From CAZHTS01 sp964535315 (GTDB lineage Bacteria > Chloroflexota > Anaerolineae > Anaerolineales > Anaerolineaceae), in contig CAZHTS010000004.1 of NCBI GenBank assembly GCA_964535315.1, forward strand, positions 39,703 through 103,702: a stretch of DNA of 64,000 nucleotides. Direction: 5' to 3'. Shown one piece after another: positions 42,142 to 49,878 of this stretch. Position 1 is the first letter of the stretch, and each line of letters begins with the position of its first letter. The notes below the pieces were generated by a model that saw nothing but the letters and a program-made list of their open reading frames with translations, was not told the origin of the DNA and did no database searches. A program made the position numbers and the translations under genes.

Positions 42142-42900
42142 TTATATGATCGAAACGCGTTCGGCCTCTTGTCCGTAAATGGCTTTAAATTGTGCGTCGT
42201 CAATCTCTTTGGGCAGCCCCTGGAATACCAGTTCGCCGTCTTTAAGGGCGATAGCGCGGGTGGCATAGCGATGGACAAGATCCAGGTAGTGCAGGCTGCA
42301 CAAAATGGTGATGCCGCGTTCTTTGTTAAGCTGTTCCAGGTATTTCAGAATGGAGTGCGCCAGCACAGGATCCAGAGAGGCCACCGGTTCATCGGCCAGG
42401 ATTAATCTGGGCTCCTGCATGAGCGCCCGGGCGATACCCACCCGTTGTTGTTGCCCACCTGAAAGCGAGTCGGCGCGCACATGGGCTTTGTCTGCCAGTC
42501 CTACCTGTTCAAGGCTCGAAATAGCCCGGGCGCGGTCTTCTGGTGAGAACAGGTGCAACAGGCTGGAGAAGGTGTTGACGTAGCCCAACCGGCCAGATAA
42601 GACGTTAGTCATGACGGAAGAGCGCCTGACGAGATTGAATTGCTGAAAGACCATACCGATCTGCCGGCGTATGCGGCGAATATCGGCGCCAGTTGCAGCA
42701 GTGACGTCTGTATTGTCCCAGTAGATTTTCCCGGACGTCGGTTCGATCAGCCGGTTGATGCAGCGCAGCAGGGTCGATTTGCCGGAGCCGCTGAGACCGA
42801 TGACGACCAGAAACTCTCCGTCTTGCACTTCAAAACTGACGTTTTTCAGCGCAACGGTGCCGTTGGGGTACACTTTTGTGAGGTTTTCAATCCGTAGCAT
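42142..42900 (-). CDS. phnC: Phosphonate ABC transporter ATP-binding protein
   Basis: A 252-residue ABC ATPase that powers the PhnE permease at the inner membrane face. Walker A GLSGSGKST, signature SLSGGQQQRV, Walker B LILADEPVASLDP and the switch His in CSLHYLDLVHRYATR are intact. Sequence features such as FQQFNLVRRSSVMTNVLSGR are diagnostic of PhnC. It lies between phnD and the permease gene in the usual order, 67 bases before the permease start. A terminator-like hairpin precedes it. The ribosome binding site is not obvious. Confidence 0.95.
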   Translation of the reverse strand: MLRIENLTKVYPNGTVALKNVSFEVQDGEFLVVIGLSGSGKSTLLRCINRLIEPTSGKIYWDNTDVTAATGADIRRIRRQIGMVFQQFNLVRRSSVMTNVLSGRLGYVNTFSSLLHLFSPEDRARAISSLEQVGLADKAHVRADSLSGGQQQRVGIARALMQEPRLILADEPVASLDPVLAHSILKYLEQLNKERGITILCSLHYLDLVHRYATRAIALKDGELVFQGLPKEIDDAQFKAIYGQEAERVSII

Positions 42901-42926
42901 AGGGGAGATGGCCTTTGAAATAAGAA

Positions 42927-42958
42927 AAGCCTGGCAGATCGTACGATCTGCCAGGCTT
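42927..42958 (-). terminator. Leaky terminator between phnD and phnC
   Basis: A perfect 32-base palindrome, each half AAGCCTGGCAGATCGT, centred on GTAC. On the minus strand it is followed by TTTTCTTATTTC, as in intrinsic terminators. It comes after the binding-protein gene and before the ATPase gene, so it probably lowers ATPase and permease expression relative to the binding protein. Confidence 0.75.
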
Positions 42959-42971
42959 GTGAAAGGTAACT

Positions 42972-44126
42972 TTACTTGACCAACGAAGCAGGATCGACAC
43001 CGGCTTTCTTCAAGACTTCGGCGAAATCATTGTAGAAAGCGGCATCAATCTTCTGGAAGCCATTGATGGTGTACAGACCGCGCAGGATGGCATTGCCACC
43101 GGGGTCGCTCGCCATGGCCAGCAAACCGTCGGTGATGACAGCCTGCAGTTTGGGGTCCAGTTCCTTGACGAATTGCACGCCATCGTTGGGGATGCGCTCG
43201 GTTACTGCAAAGGCGGCCACTTTGTCGGCGATGTCGGGGTATTTTTCCTTCAGGTTGGCGGCGCTGTCGGTCAGAACGTCAATGTAGGTGACGCCCGCGT
43301 CGCAATCGCCCTTGTAGACGGCGATGCCGACGTTGTTGTGCGAACCGGCATTCTGGCTGGCCTTGAGATCCAAGTCAGGATCGACGCCATTGGCCTTCAT
43401 GAGGATGCGCGGGATGATGTAGCCCGAGGTCGAGTTGGGATCGACGAAGCAGAAGGTCTTGCCCTTGAGATCGGCATAGCCCTTGATGCCCGAGTCTTTC
43501 TTGGCGATGAACTGACCCTTATAGTAAGGCAGCAGTTTGCCCTTCTGATCTTTGTCGGGGTCGATGTCGATCGTGTTGTATTTGCGCAGCACGGCCAGGG
43601 CGGGCACGATCTGATATTTCTGCTGTGCAAGCAGAACCGAGAAAGTGTTCAGGAAACCAACCTGAGCCTTGTTAGCGCCCATGGCTTCGATCGAGGCGGC
43701 AAAGGTGGTGCCGACTTCGACCTTGAACGCCAGACCGGTCATCTTGCCGAGGCAGTCGGCGATGGCGTTGCCGGCCTTGGTGATTTTACCGGTATCGCCA
43801 GAGGGCACGAATGCCAGGACGATGGGTTTGTCGGGGGAGCCCAGTTCACCAGCGGCTACGGTCGGGGCGTTGGCGATTTTTTCGCACGCAGGCGGCGGTA
43901 CGGTTGCCGTAGGGGCCTTGGTCGGCTCGGCGGGGGCAGCGGTGGCCTCAGGGGCTTTGGTGGCTTCAGGCGCCTTGGTCGGTTCGGGGGCCTTGGTAGC
44001 TTCAGGAGCCTTGGTCGGTTCAGCCGGCTTAGGAGGTTCGGGCGTGGCAGCGGGGGTGCAAGCGGAAAGCAACATGGTTGCAATCACGATTACTGCCAGC
44101 ACCATATAGGAAAAGCTTTTCTTCAT
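42972..44126 (-). CDS. phnD: Phosphonate/phosphate-ester-binding lipoprotein
   Basis: A 384-residue periplasm-type binding lipoprotein. The signal ends ATMLLSAC (lipobox). A Glu/Pro/Thr/Lys/Ala repetitive linker (repeats of PTKAPEA, about residues 28-78) separates the anchor from the PhnD domain. The domain has VLAFVPSGDTGKITKAGNAI, VGFLNTFSVLLAQQ, KGKTFCFVDPNSTSGYIIPR and DAGVTYIDVLTDSA, all typical of PhnD/PtxB. It delivers phosphonate, phosphite or phosphate esters to PhnE. AAGGAGAGAG precedes the ATG. No C-P lyase genes are nearby, so the ligand is unresolved. Confidence 0.92.
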   Translation of the reverse strand: MKKSFSYMVLAVIVIATMLLSACTPAATPEPPKPAEPTKAPEATKAPEPTKAPEATKAPEATAAPAEPTKAPTATVPPPACEKIANAPTVAAGELGSPDKPIVLAFVPSGDTGKITKAGNAIADCLGKMTGLAFKVEVGTTFAASIEAMGANKAQVGFLNTFSVLLAQQKYQIVPALAVLRKYNTIDIDPDKDQKGKLLPYYKGQFIAKKDSGIKGYADLKGKTFCFVDPNSTSGYIIPRILMKANGVDPDLDLKASQNAGSHNNVGIAVYKGDCDAGVTYIDVLTDSAANLKEKYPDIADKVAAFAVTERIPNDGVQFVKELDPKLQAVITDGLLAMASDPGGNAILRGLYTINGFQKIDAAFYNDFAEVLKKAGVDPASLVK

Positions 44127-44189
44127 TTCTCTCTCCTTGGTACTACAACTGGGAATAGTCTATGGGAAACATCCTTGTGGGAAGTCCCC

Positions 44190-44204
44190 TTAACGTACGG
44201 TTAA
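44190..44204. promoter_or_regulatory. Inverted repeat between phnD and a divergent gene
   Basis: TTAACGTACGGTTAA: TTAAC and GTTAA arms around 5 bases. As TTAAC...TTAAT in the same orientation it also resembles a PhoP/PhoB half-site pair, but both readings are weak. It sits upstream of the -10 at 44211 and in the phnD promoter region. Confidence 0.4.
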
Positions 44205-44210
44205 TCATAA

Positions 44211-44216
44211 TATAAT
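44211..44216 (+). promoter_or_regulatory. -10 element of the P-loop gene
   Basis: TATAAT ending 33 bases before the ATG at 44250. Its position rules against the in-frame ATG at 44220, which would precede the expected transcription start. Confidence 0.55.
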
Positions 44217-44249
44217 TTCATGGACATGACAAGCATTGGGAGCGAAAAC

Positions 44250-44975
44250 ATGACAGATAGGCATATATTTGATGTATTGTTGTTATTGGCGCGCCCGGCG
44301 GCCGGGAAGAGCGAGATCATCCGCCATCTCAAGCAAACGGCGGTGCAGGAACGCACCCGGCGTTTCCATGTGGGGAATTTTTTTGAAATTGACGATTTCC
44401 CCATGCTTTGGACCTGGTTTGAAGAGGATGATTTGTTGGAGCAGATGGGCCAGGAACGCCTTCATAGCACGCGAGATGGTTATTTTAAGTGGGAATACTT
44501 GTGGCACGTATTGATCCGCAGAATATCGCTGGAATATCATAAGGTGCGGCGCGATCTACCCGCGGATACGTATACCGCCGTCATCGAATTTTCGCGCGGT
44601 AAAGAGCATGGCGGCTTTGCTGCTGCTTTCGAGCATTTGAGCCAGGAAGTGTTGCAGCGGGCCGCCATTCTCTATGTCGATGTTTCGTATGCCGAGTCGT
44701 TGCGCAAGAACCGGCGACGCTACAATCCCGAACGCCCGGATAGCATTCTGGAGCACGGTCTTTCCGACGATAAGTTGGAGCGTTTGTATCGTGAGAGCGA
44801 TTGGAGGGAACTTATTGCCGGACAGCCGGATTATCTGACCATTCAAGGGTACCGTGTGCCCTACGTGGTATTTGATAATGAGGACGATGTCACTACGCCC
44901 GGCGGCGAAGCCTTAAGCGCCCGTCTCGAAAACTGCCTGGGCCATTTGTGGGATTTATCTCGATCGCGTGGTTAA
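44250..44975 (+). CDS. P-loop NTPase-like protein of unknown function
   Basis: A 241-residue protein with a kinase-like P-loop, ARPAAGKS (14-21), where the usual first Gly is Ala, in the N-terminal strand-loop-helix DVLLLLARPAAGKSEIIRHL. A later AAILYVDVSYAESLRKNRRR resembles a Walker B/adenylate-kinase-like region, and WTWFEEDDLLEQMG may contact a substrate. No named family could be given. Start 44250 follows GGGAG with good spacing. It is divergent from phnD, sharing a 123-base region, but no functional link is proved. A strong terminator follows. Confidence 0.6.
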   Translation: MTDRHIFDVLLLLARPAAGKSEIIRHLKQTAVQERTRRFHVGNFFEIDDFPMLWTWFEEDDLLEQMGQERLHSTRDGYFKWEYLWHVLIRRISLEYHKVRRDLPADTYTAVIEFSRGKEHGGFAAAFEHLSQEVLQRAAILYVDVSYAESLRKNRRRYNPERPDSILEHGLSDDKLERLYRESDWRELIAGQPDYLTIQGYRVPYVVFDNEDDVTTPGGEALSARLENCLGHLWDLSRSRG

Positions 44976-44981
44976 AGAAGA

Positions 44982-45019
44982 CCCGCCCCTCTTGCACAGA
45001 GGGGCGGGCTGGTTGTTTT
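44982..45019. terminator. Intrinsic terminator between convergent genes
   Basis: A perfect 11-bp GC-rich stem, CCCGCCCCTCT (44982-44992) with AGAGGGGCGGG (44998-45008), and a T-rich tail (TTGTTTT) on the plus strand. It separates the P-loop gene from the agmatine operon. Confidence 0.8.
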
Positions 45020-46112
45020 AACCGAGGGGCTGCTGTTGGGTGATGCAGTGGATGTTGCCGCCACCCAATAAAATCTCGCGAGCCGGAACGCCGGCGACGG
45101 TTCGTTCGGGGAAGAGTTCTTGTAATTGCGTGAGGGCGCGGGCGTCGTACGGATCGCCAAACGTCGGAACGACAACGCCGCCATTGCAGATGTAGAAATT
45201 TACATAGGAACCGGCGAGCCGGTCGCCTTCATTGCGCGGCAGCGTCCCTTCGACCGGGTCTACTCCCTGGCTTTCTTCCTGATTGATATAGATTGGGCCG
45301 GGAATATGGATCTTGTGGACCTCGAAATGACGCCCTCTGGCATCGGTGGCCGCGTTCAGACGTTCCAGGTTTTCGGCAGAGATTTCATACTGTGGATCGC
45401 TTTTGTCATCGCTCCATGCCAGCAGCACGACGCCGGGCCGGACAAAGCAGCAAATATTATCCACGTGACCGTTGGTCTCGTCGTTGTAGATGCCGCGGTT
45501 GAGCCAGACGATCTTGTGCACGTTGAGATATTCTTTGAGCAGGTCTTCGATCTGCGTTTTGCTCAAATCGGGATTGCGATTGGGGTTGAGCAGGCATTCC
45601 TCGGTGGTGATCAGGGTGCCCTGTCCATCAACGTGGATCGAACCGCCTTCCAGCACCAGTGGGGCTTTGTAACGGTCTACCCGTTCGATGTCCATCACTT
45701 TGCGGGCGACCAGATCATCCTGATCCCAGGGGAAATACAACCCGTCGCTTAATCCACCCCAGGCGTTGAAATCCCAGTCGATGCCTCGCACCATTTTTTG
45801 ATCGTTGACCACAAAAGTTGGGCCGCAATCGCGGATCCAGGAGTCATCGTAGGACATTTCAATCACGCGAATTTCGCTGGCGAGCATGTGCCGGGCGTTG
45901 CGAAATTGCGTTTTCGAAACACATACCGTGACGGGTTCAAAGCGGGCAATGGCATGGGCCACATCTGCAAAGGCTTTTTGGGCGGGTTTGGCGCCCTGGC
46001 GCCAGTTATCCGGGCGTTCGGGCCACAGCATCCAGGTGCCGGCGTGCGGCTCAAATTCGCCGGGCATCCGGAATCCGTCTTGCTGCGGGAGACTGCTAAG
46101 TGTACGTGTCAT
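45018..46112 (-). CDS. aguA: Agmatine deiminase
   Basis: A 364-residue enzyme converting agmatine to N-carbamoylputrescine and ammonia. The family start GFRMPGEFEPHAGTWMLWPERPDNW, the SYDDSWIRDCGPTFVV motif, VLEGGSIHVDGQGTLITTEECLLN with NETNGHVDN-like (NDETNGHVDNI) and the C-terminal catalytic Cys in LLGGGNIHCITQQQP are all present. Start 46112 is set by AGGAG and the gene begins one base after the stop of the transporter gene; the upstream frame to 46175 would lie inside that gene. Last gene of a four-gene minus-strand run. Confidence 0.96.
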   Translation of the reverse strand: MTRTLSSLPQQDGFRMPGEFEPHAGTWMLWPERPDNWRQGAKPAQKAFADVAHAIARFEPVTVCVSKTQFRNARHMLASEIRVIEMSYDDSWIRDCGPTFVVNDQKMVRGIDWDFNAWGGLSDGLYFPWDQDDLVARKVMDIERVDRYKAPLVLEGGSIHVDGQGTLITTEECLLNPNRNPDLSKTQIEDLLKEYLNVHKIVWLNRGIYNDETNGHVDNICCFVRPGVVLLAWSDDKSDPQYEISAENLERLNAATDARGRHFEVHKIHIPGPIYINQEESQGVDPVEGTLPRNEGDRLAGSYVNFYICNGGVVVPTFGDPYDARALTQLQELFPERTVAGVPAREILLGGGNIHCITQQQPLG

Positions 46113-46113
46113 C

Positions 46114-47517
46114 TCAATTCTCCTGTCCTTTGCGGGCATTTTTGGCGACCAGCAGCAATATTTCACCAATGACAAGGGTTACCACCACACCAATCAGCAC
46201 CGGGGTAGCATAACTCCAGTCGATGGGCTCGCCGGGAACCCAGACAAAGAACACGATGGCCTGCAGGATGAAAATTTCACAGATGGCCGCCAGGACCCAG
46301 ATGAGTTTGTTGCCGGCCGGTACGCGGTAGGGGCGCGGCCGGTCCGGGTCACTGTAACGTAATTTGACAAACGCCGGGAAGAGGGCCAGGTAAGGCATCA
46401 AGAAGATGATTGAACTAAAGGCGAACAGCGTCCAGAAGAGGTCCTCGGCATTGCCTGCCATGAAGCCGTAGAGGACGATCACCAGAGTGGAGACTGCTCC
46501 CATCAGGATAAATGCGCCGCTGGGGGTTTTGTTGACCGGGTGTAGTTTCCCGAAAACCGGGGGGATTTCACCTTCCTGCGCCGCTTCGGCAGCGGTGCGG
46601 TTGGCGCCCATCGACCAGGTCACCATATTGGCCAGGAAAGCGTACAGCACCCCAATGCCCAACAGGGTGACCACTGCACCCCCCACACCGCTTTCGCCAA
46701 AGATCAGACGCAGCGTGTCGATGATGCCTTCGACCAGCCCGAGTTGATCCAGGGGCAAAGCCATCAGCATGCCCAATGTCCCCAGGATGTAGAAAACAGA
46801 GATCAATATGCCGGCGGTAATGATGGCGCGCGGGATATCTTTGCCGGGGTTTTGCATTTCGGCGCCGGCGCCGGACATCAGTTCAAAGCCCATGAAGTTA
46901 TAGACGATCACGGGCAAGAAAGCCAGCCCGGCGTCCCAGGTGGGCAGCAGGTTGGGGAGCGAGAGATCGTTGGCGATGCCATTCTGGGCGGCGTAGAAGA
47001 ACGCGCCGATGCCAATGACCGACAGGATCAATGCCTTTAAAAAGGCGCCAATATTGGGGATCCATTTGCCGATATCCAGCGAGACGATCCCGATGGCGGT
47101 GGTGACCCAGGTCATGAGGATACCGATGCCAATCTGTGCCCATAGCCCCATCTCAGGAGCAAACAATTGGGAGAATACGCCCGCAAAGGCGATGTATACC
47201 GATGGCATCCATAAGGCGACGTTAATCCAGTAGAGCCAGGTAGAACGCGCTGCCCATTTCTCCCCAAAAGCGTTTTTGATCCATACGTATAAACCACCCT
47301 CTTCTGGATAGGTGGTGCCCAATTCGGCCGTAATCAGACCATAGGGTACAAAGAAGAGCACCAGAGTGATCAACCACCAGGCGATGGACGAAGGGCCTAT
47401 GGCTGCGGAAGGCGCCAACGTTTCAATGACCAGGATGGCGCATACAGTAAATAGAGTCATGTCCAGCCCTTTGAGGGCTTTTTTGAATCCGGAGTTTGTG
47501 CTTGCAGGTAGACTCAT
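46114..47517 (-). CDS. APC-family amino acid/polyamine transporter (agmatine-putrescine exchange candidate)
   Basis: A 467-residue membrane protein with 12 or more hydrophobic segments. The first segments (LKGLDMTLFTVCAILVIETL, ITAELGTTYPEEGGLYVWIK) match APC-superfamily antiporters. It lies between putrescine carbamoyltransferase and agmatine deiminase genes, as AguD does in known agmatine deiminase operons, so agmatine/putrescine antiport is the best guess. That is context inference; a general amino acid permease is possible. The ATG at 47517 has no clear Shine-Dalgarno, but the gene starts 18 bases after the previous stop. Confidence 0.85.
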   Translation of the reverse strand: MSLPASTNSGFKKALKGLDMTLFTVCAILVIETLAPSAAIGPSSIAWWLITLVLFFVPYGLITAELGTTYPEEGGLYVWIKNAFGEKWAARSTWLYWINVALWMPSVYIAFAGVFSQLFAPEMGLWAQIGIGILMTWVTTAIGIVSLDIGKWIPNIGAFLKALILSVIGIGAFFYAAQNGIANDLSLPNLLPTWDAGLAFLPVIVYNFMGFELMSGAGAEMQNPGKDIPRAIITAGILISVFYILGTLGMLMALPLDQLGLVEGIIDTLRLIFGESGVGGAVVTLLGIGVLYAFLANMVTWSMGANRTAAEAAQEGEIPPVFGKLHPVNKTPSGAFILMGAVSTLVIVLYGFMAGNAEDLFWTLFAFSSIIFLMPYLALFPAFVKLRYSDPDRPRPYRVPAGNKLIWVLAAICEIFILQAIVFFVWVPGEPIDWSYATPVLIGVVVTLVIGEILLLVAKNARKGQEN

Positions 47518-47535
47518 GGCTTTTTCTCGATGTGA

Positions 47536-48546
47536 TTACAGGCTTTCGAAGTAATTTTGGATTTTTCCGGTGTGATAGGCGCGTAATTCCGCAGAAGGTT
47601 TCTTCAGGCGTGGGTAGACGAAATAAACCAGCAGGCCTTTCTCGGTGTGCAGACGATTTTCGGATTGGTCAAAGATGATCGAGTGGGGCGAATCCATCAC
47701 CTCGTCGGTGGCTTCGACGCCGCGTGAGGCCGGCAGGCAGTGCATAAATTTGACGTGCGCCGGGGCCTGTTTGATCAAATCCATGCTTACCTGGTAAACC
47801 GGCATGAAAGCGGCGCGGCGTTCCGGGATTTCGTTTTCCTGGCCTACCCACCACCACAAATCCGTGTAGATAAAATCGGCGTTGCGTACGGCGGCGCTGA
47901 CATCTTCTGTAATGGTGACGGTGCCACCGGAGACGGCGCAATTGTCGCTGGCGATTTTTAACCAGGAGGCAGGAGGCTGGTATTTCTTGGGGGCGGCGTG
48001 GGTGAAATGCATCCCCATGCGGGTGCAAATGTGCATCAGCGAGCTGAGAACGTTGGTGGCATCGCCGATAAAGGTGACGTTCAGGTCCTCCAGGCGCTTG
48101 CCTTCTGGTTTGTGCTCTAACATGGTGAATACATCGCACACGACCTGGGTGGGGTGATTGTAGTCGGTCAGGCCGTTGATCACGGGAACGGTGGCGTGCT
48201 GGGCGAGTTGTGTGATCGTGTCGTGTTTCAATGTGCGCGCCATAATTACATCTGTCATGCGCGAGATCACCCTGGCGGTATCACCCAGCGATTCGCGCGC
48301 CCCAAGGTGAATCTCACCTGGTTTGAGATAGAGCGCATGCCCACCCAACTCGGTCATGGCAACTTCAAATGAAATGCGGGTGCGAGTGGATGGTTCCTCA
48401 AAAATCATGGCCAGCGTTGCGTCTTGCAATAATTTGGGCGTTGCCCCTTGTTTGTCGGCGGCTTTAATCAGGCGGATCAACTCGATGATTTCGAGCAATT
48501 CTTGTTTGCTGAAATCTTGCGTGTCGATGAAGTGTTTGAGTTGCAT
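47536..48546 (-). CDS. ptcA: Putrescine carbamoyltransferase (or ornithine carbamoyltransferase)
   Basis: A 336-residue transcarbamylase. The carbamoyl-phosphate loop STRTR is in EEPSTRTRISFEVAM, followed by YLKPGEIHLGARES, the HPTQ motif in GLTDYNHPTQVVCD and HCLPASRGVEATDEVMD. The YLKPGEIHLG segment and the C-terminal LLVYFVYPRLKKPS tail favour putrescine rather than ornithine carbamoyltransferase. It turns N-carbamoylputrescine and phosphate into putrescine and carbamoyl phosphate. Start 48546 follows AAAGGAG with a long spacer. Second gene of the run after the Lrp-type regulator. The usual carbamate kinase gene is absent here. Confidence 0.85.
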   Translation of the reverse strand: MQLKHFIDTQDFSKQELLEIIELIRLIKAADKQGATPKLLQDATLAMIFEEPSTRTRISFEVAMTELGGHALYLKPGEIHLGARESLGDTARVISRMTDVIMARTLKHDTITQLAQHATVPVINGLTDYNHPTQVVCDVFTMLEHKPEGKRLEDLNVTFIGDATNVLSSLMHICTRMGMHFTHAAPKKYQPPASWLKIASDNCAVSGGTVTITEDVSAAVRNADFIYTDLWWWVGQENEIPERRAAFMPVYQVSMDLIKQAPAHVKFMHCLPASRGVEATDEVMDSPHSIIFDQSENRLHTEKGLLVYFVYPRLKKPSAELRAYHTGKIQNYFESL

Positions 48547-48596
48547 GTTTTTTTCTTTCTCCTTTTGCATGGGGTGGGGTATGCGCCGGGGCGACG

Positions 48597-49091
48597 TTAT
48601 TCCGTCTCACTTGCGACGCCAAAGTCCTCTTTCTTGGGCATCCATTCATCGATGTTTCTCAGAATGCGCGGCACCAGTGCGTAACCAGTTACTTTTACGC
48701 CCGGGATTGCCGGCAGGGTGCGACGCAAAAACTCGCGCATCTGGTCATTATCTTTAAAGCGAGCTTCGATCGACATCTCGTTGGATCCCTGACCGAAGGC
48801 CAGATAGGTAATCTCTTGCATATTGAGCAGTTGTTCGATCACCTTTTGCTCCTGCTCATCCGAGACCTCCAGAAAGATATCTACGGCGGTGACATAGTTG
48901 AAAGCGTGGGGGTCAAGAATGGTGGTCAGGCGCACGGCCCCCGAAGCGAGCAGGCGGTCGATACGCTTGCGAATCGTGCGTTCGTTGGCTCCCAGTTTGC
49001 GTGCGATTTCCGAGGCCGAACGCCGGGCGTCTTCGTGTAATTCCAGCAGGATCTGAAAATCTAATTGGTCGAAAATATGGGGGCCGGGCAT
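48597..49091 (-). CDS. Lrp/AsnC-family transcriptional regulator
   Basis: A 164-residue regulator. The HTH is in FDQLDFQILLELHEDARRSA and SEIARKLGANERTIRKRIDR, followed by LLASGAVRLTTILDP and an ACT-like RAM ligand-binding domain. Start 49091 (MPGPHIFD) is preferred because GGAG lies upstream and the operator repeats begin right there; the longer frame starts inside them. It is the first gene of the agmatine run and probably senses an amino acid or polyamine ligand. Family members bind repeated half-sites; the site at 49107-49135 fits autoregulation. Confidence 0.9.
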   Translation of the reverse strand: MPGPHIFDQLDFQILLELHEDARRSASEIARKLGANERTIRKRIDRLLASGAVRLTTILDPHAFNYVTAVDIFLEVSDEQEQKVIEQLLNMQEITYLAFGQGSNEMSIEARFKDNDQMREFLRRTLPAIPGVKVTGYALVPRILRNIDEWMPKKEDFGVASETE

Positions 49092-49106
49092 ATCTTGTTT
49101 TCTCCG

Positions 49107-49135
49107 TTCCGATTCGGAATTGTTTAGTTCCGAAT
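49107..49135. promoter_or_regulatory. Operator repeats upstream of the Lrp-type gene
   Basis: Three related half-sites. TTCCGATTCGGAA (49107-49119) is a perfect palindrome with a single central base. ATTCGGAA (49112-49119) and TTCCGAAT (49128-49135) form perfect 8-base inverted arms around 8 bases. The block begins 16 bases before the regulator start codon, over its likely leader and promoter. Confidence 0.75.
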
Positions 49136-49266
49136 ACGTCAATATTATAACTCGTTGGTTTTTCTTTTCCAGTGTTATCTGTCACTGAAATGTCATGATT
49201 CTGTTCGAGGTGAAATCGGCAAGATCGTTTATAATGGCGACACACTTAAACTTTCTGTGAGAGACA

Positions 49267-49878
49267 ATGGAATTTCTGATTTCGGTTATTTTGGTGAGCG
49301 TCAGCTATATTGCTGCGCAAATGCTGGCGGATGTCGCCAGCCTGCAAATTGTGGTGTTTGCCGGTCTTTCAATGGACGCCGGCACGTTTATCTATCCGAT
49401 CACCTTTACGCTGCGGGACCTGGCCCATAAAATATTGGGTGTAAAAGGGGTGCGGGCGCTAATTTTCTCCGCCGCGGCCATCAATCTATTCATGGCTATT
49501 TTTTTCTGGTTTGTTTCTACCCTGACCCCGGATACGGTTGCCGGTAGCAGTGATGCCTGGGGGCGCGTTCTGGCGCCCGTCTGGCGGATTACGGTTGCCA
49601 GCATTCTGGCTGAGATTGTCTCCGAATTGACCGACACCGAGATCTACCGGATGTGGGTAGATCGGGTTACACACCGCTATCAATGGGCGCGTGTGCTCGT
49701 TTCAAACAGCATCAGTGTTCCCGTTGACTCGCTTTTGTTCTCTTTTCTGGCCTTTTATGGGAGTATGCCCACTTCCTCAGTAATGGCCATTTTCTGGGCA
49801 AACGTGTTGGTTAAGATGTTGGTTACGCTGTTTAGCCTGCCGATGATTTATCTGGTCAAAGAAAAGAAGACGGAATGA
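49267..49878 (+). CDS. Queuosine precursor transporter (YhhQ/VUT family)
   Basis: A 203-residue membrane protein with six or so hydrophobic segments. FAGLSMDAGTFIYPITFTLRD, ILAEIVSELTDTEIYRMWVD and WARVLVSNSISVPVDSLLFS are the conserved segments of the VUT/DUF165 family of queuosine precursor (preQ0/preQ1) importers. A TATAAT at 49230-49235 precedes it and the leader is about 25 bases. No preQ1 riboswitch was recognised. Its stop overlaps the next ATG by four bases (ATGA), an unexpected coupling with a sensor kinase. Confidence 0.88.
   Translation: MEFLISVILVSVSYIAAQMLADVASLQIVVFAGLSMDAGTFIYPITFTLRDLAHKILGVKGVRALIFSAAAINLFMAIFFWFVSTLTPDTVAGSSDAWGRVLAPVWRITVASILAEIVSELTDTEIYRMWVDRVTHRYQWARVLVSNSISVPVDSLLFSFLAFYGSMPTSSVMAIFWANVLVKMLVTLFSLPMIYLVKEKKTE

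Noticed and set aside
40005..44126. Complete phosphonate-degradation operon
   Set aside because: Only transport genes are present; no C-P lyase, phosphonatase or phosphite dehydrogenase is adjacent.
44220..44249. Upstream start for the P-loop protein
   Set aside because: ATG 44220 comes before the expected transcription start of the TATAAT at 44211, while ATG 44250 has GGGAG at the right distance.
49143..49266. preQ1 riboswitch before the queuosine precursor transporter
   Set aside because: The AGAGGTTC and ACCCTNTAAAAAACTAA type core is not seen in this short leader.
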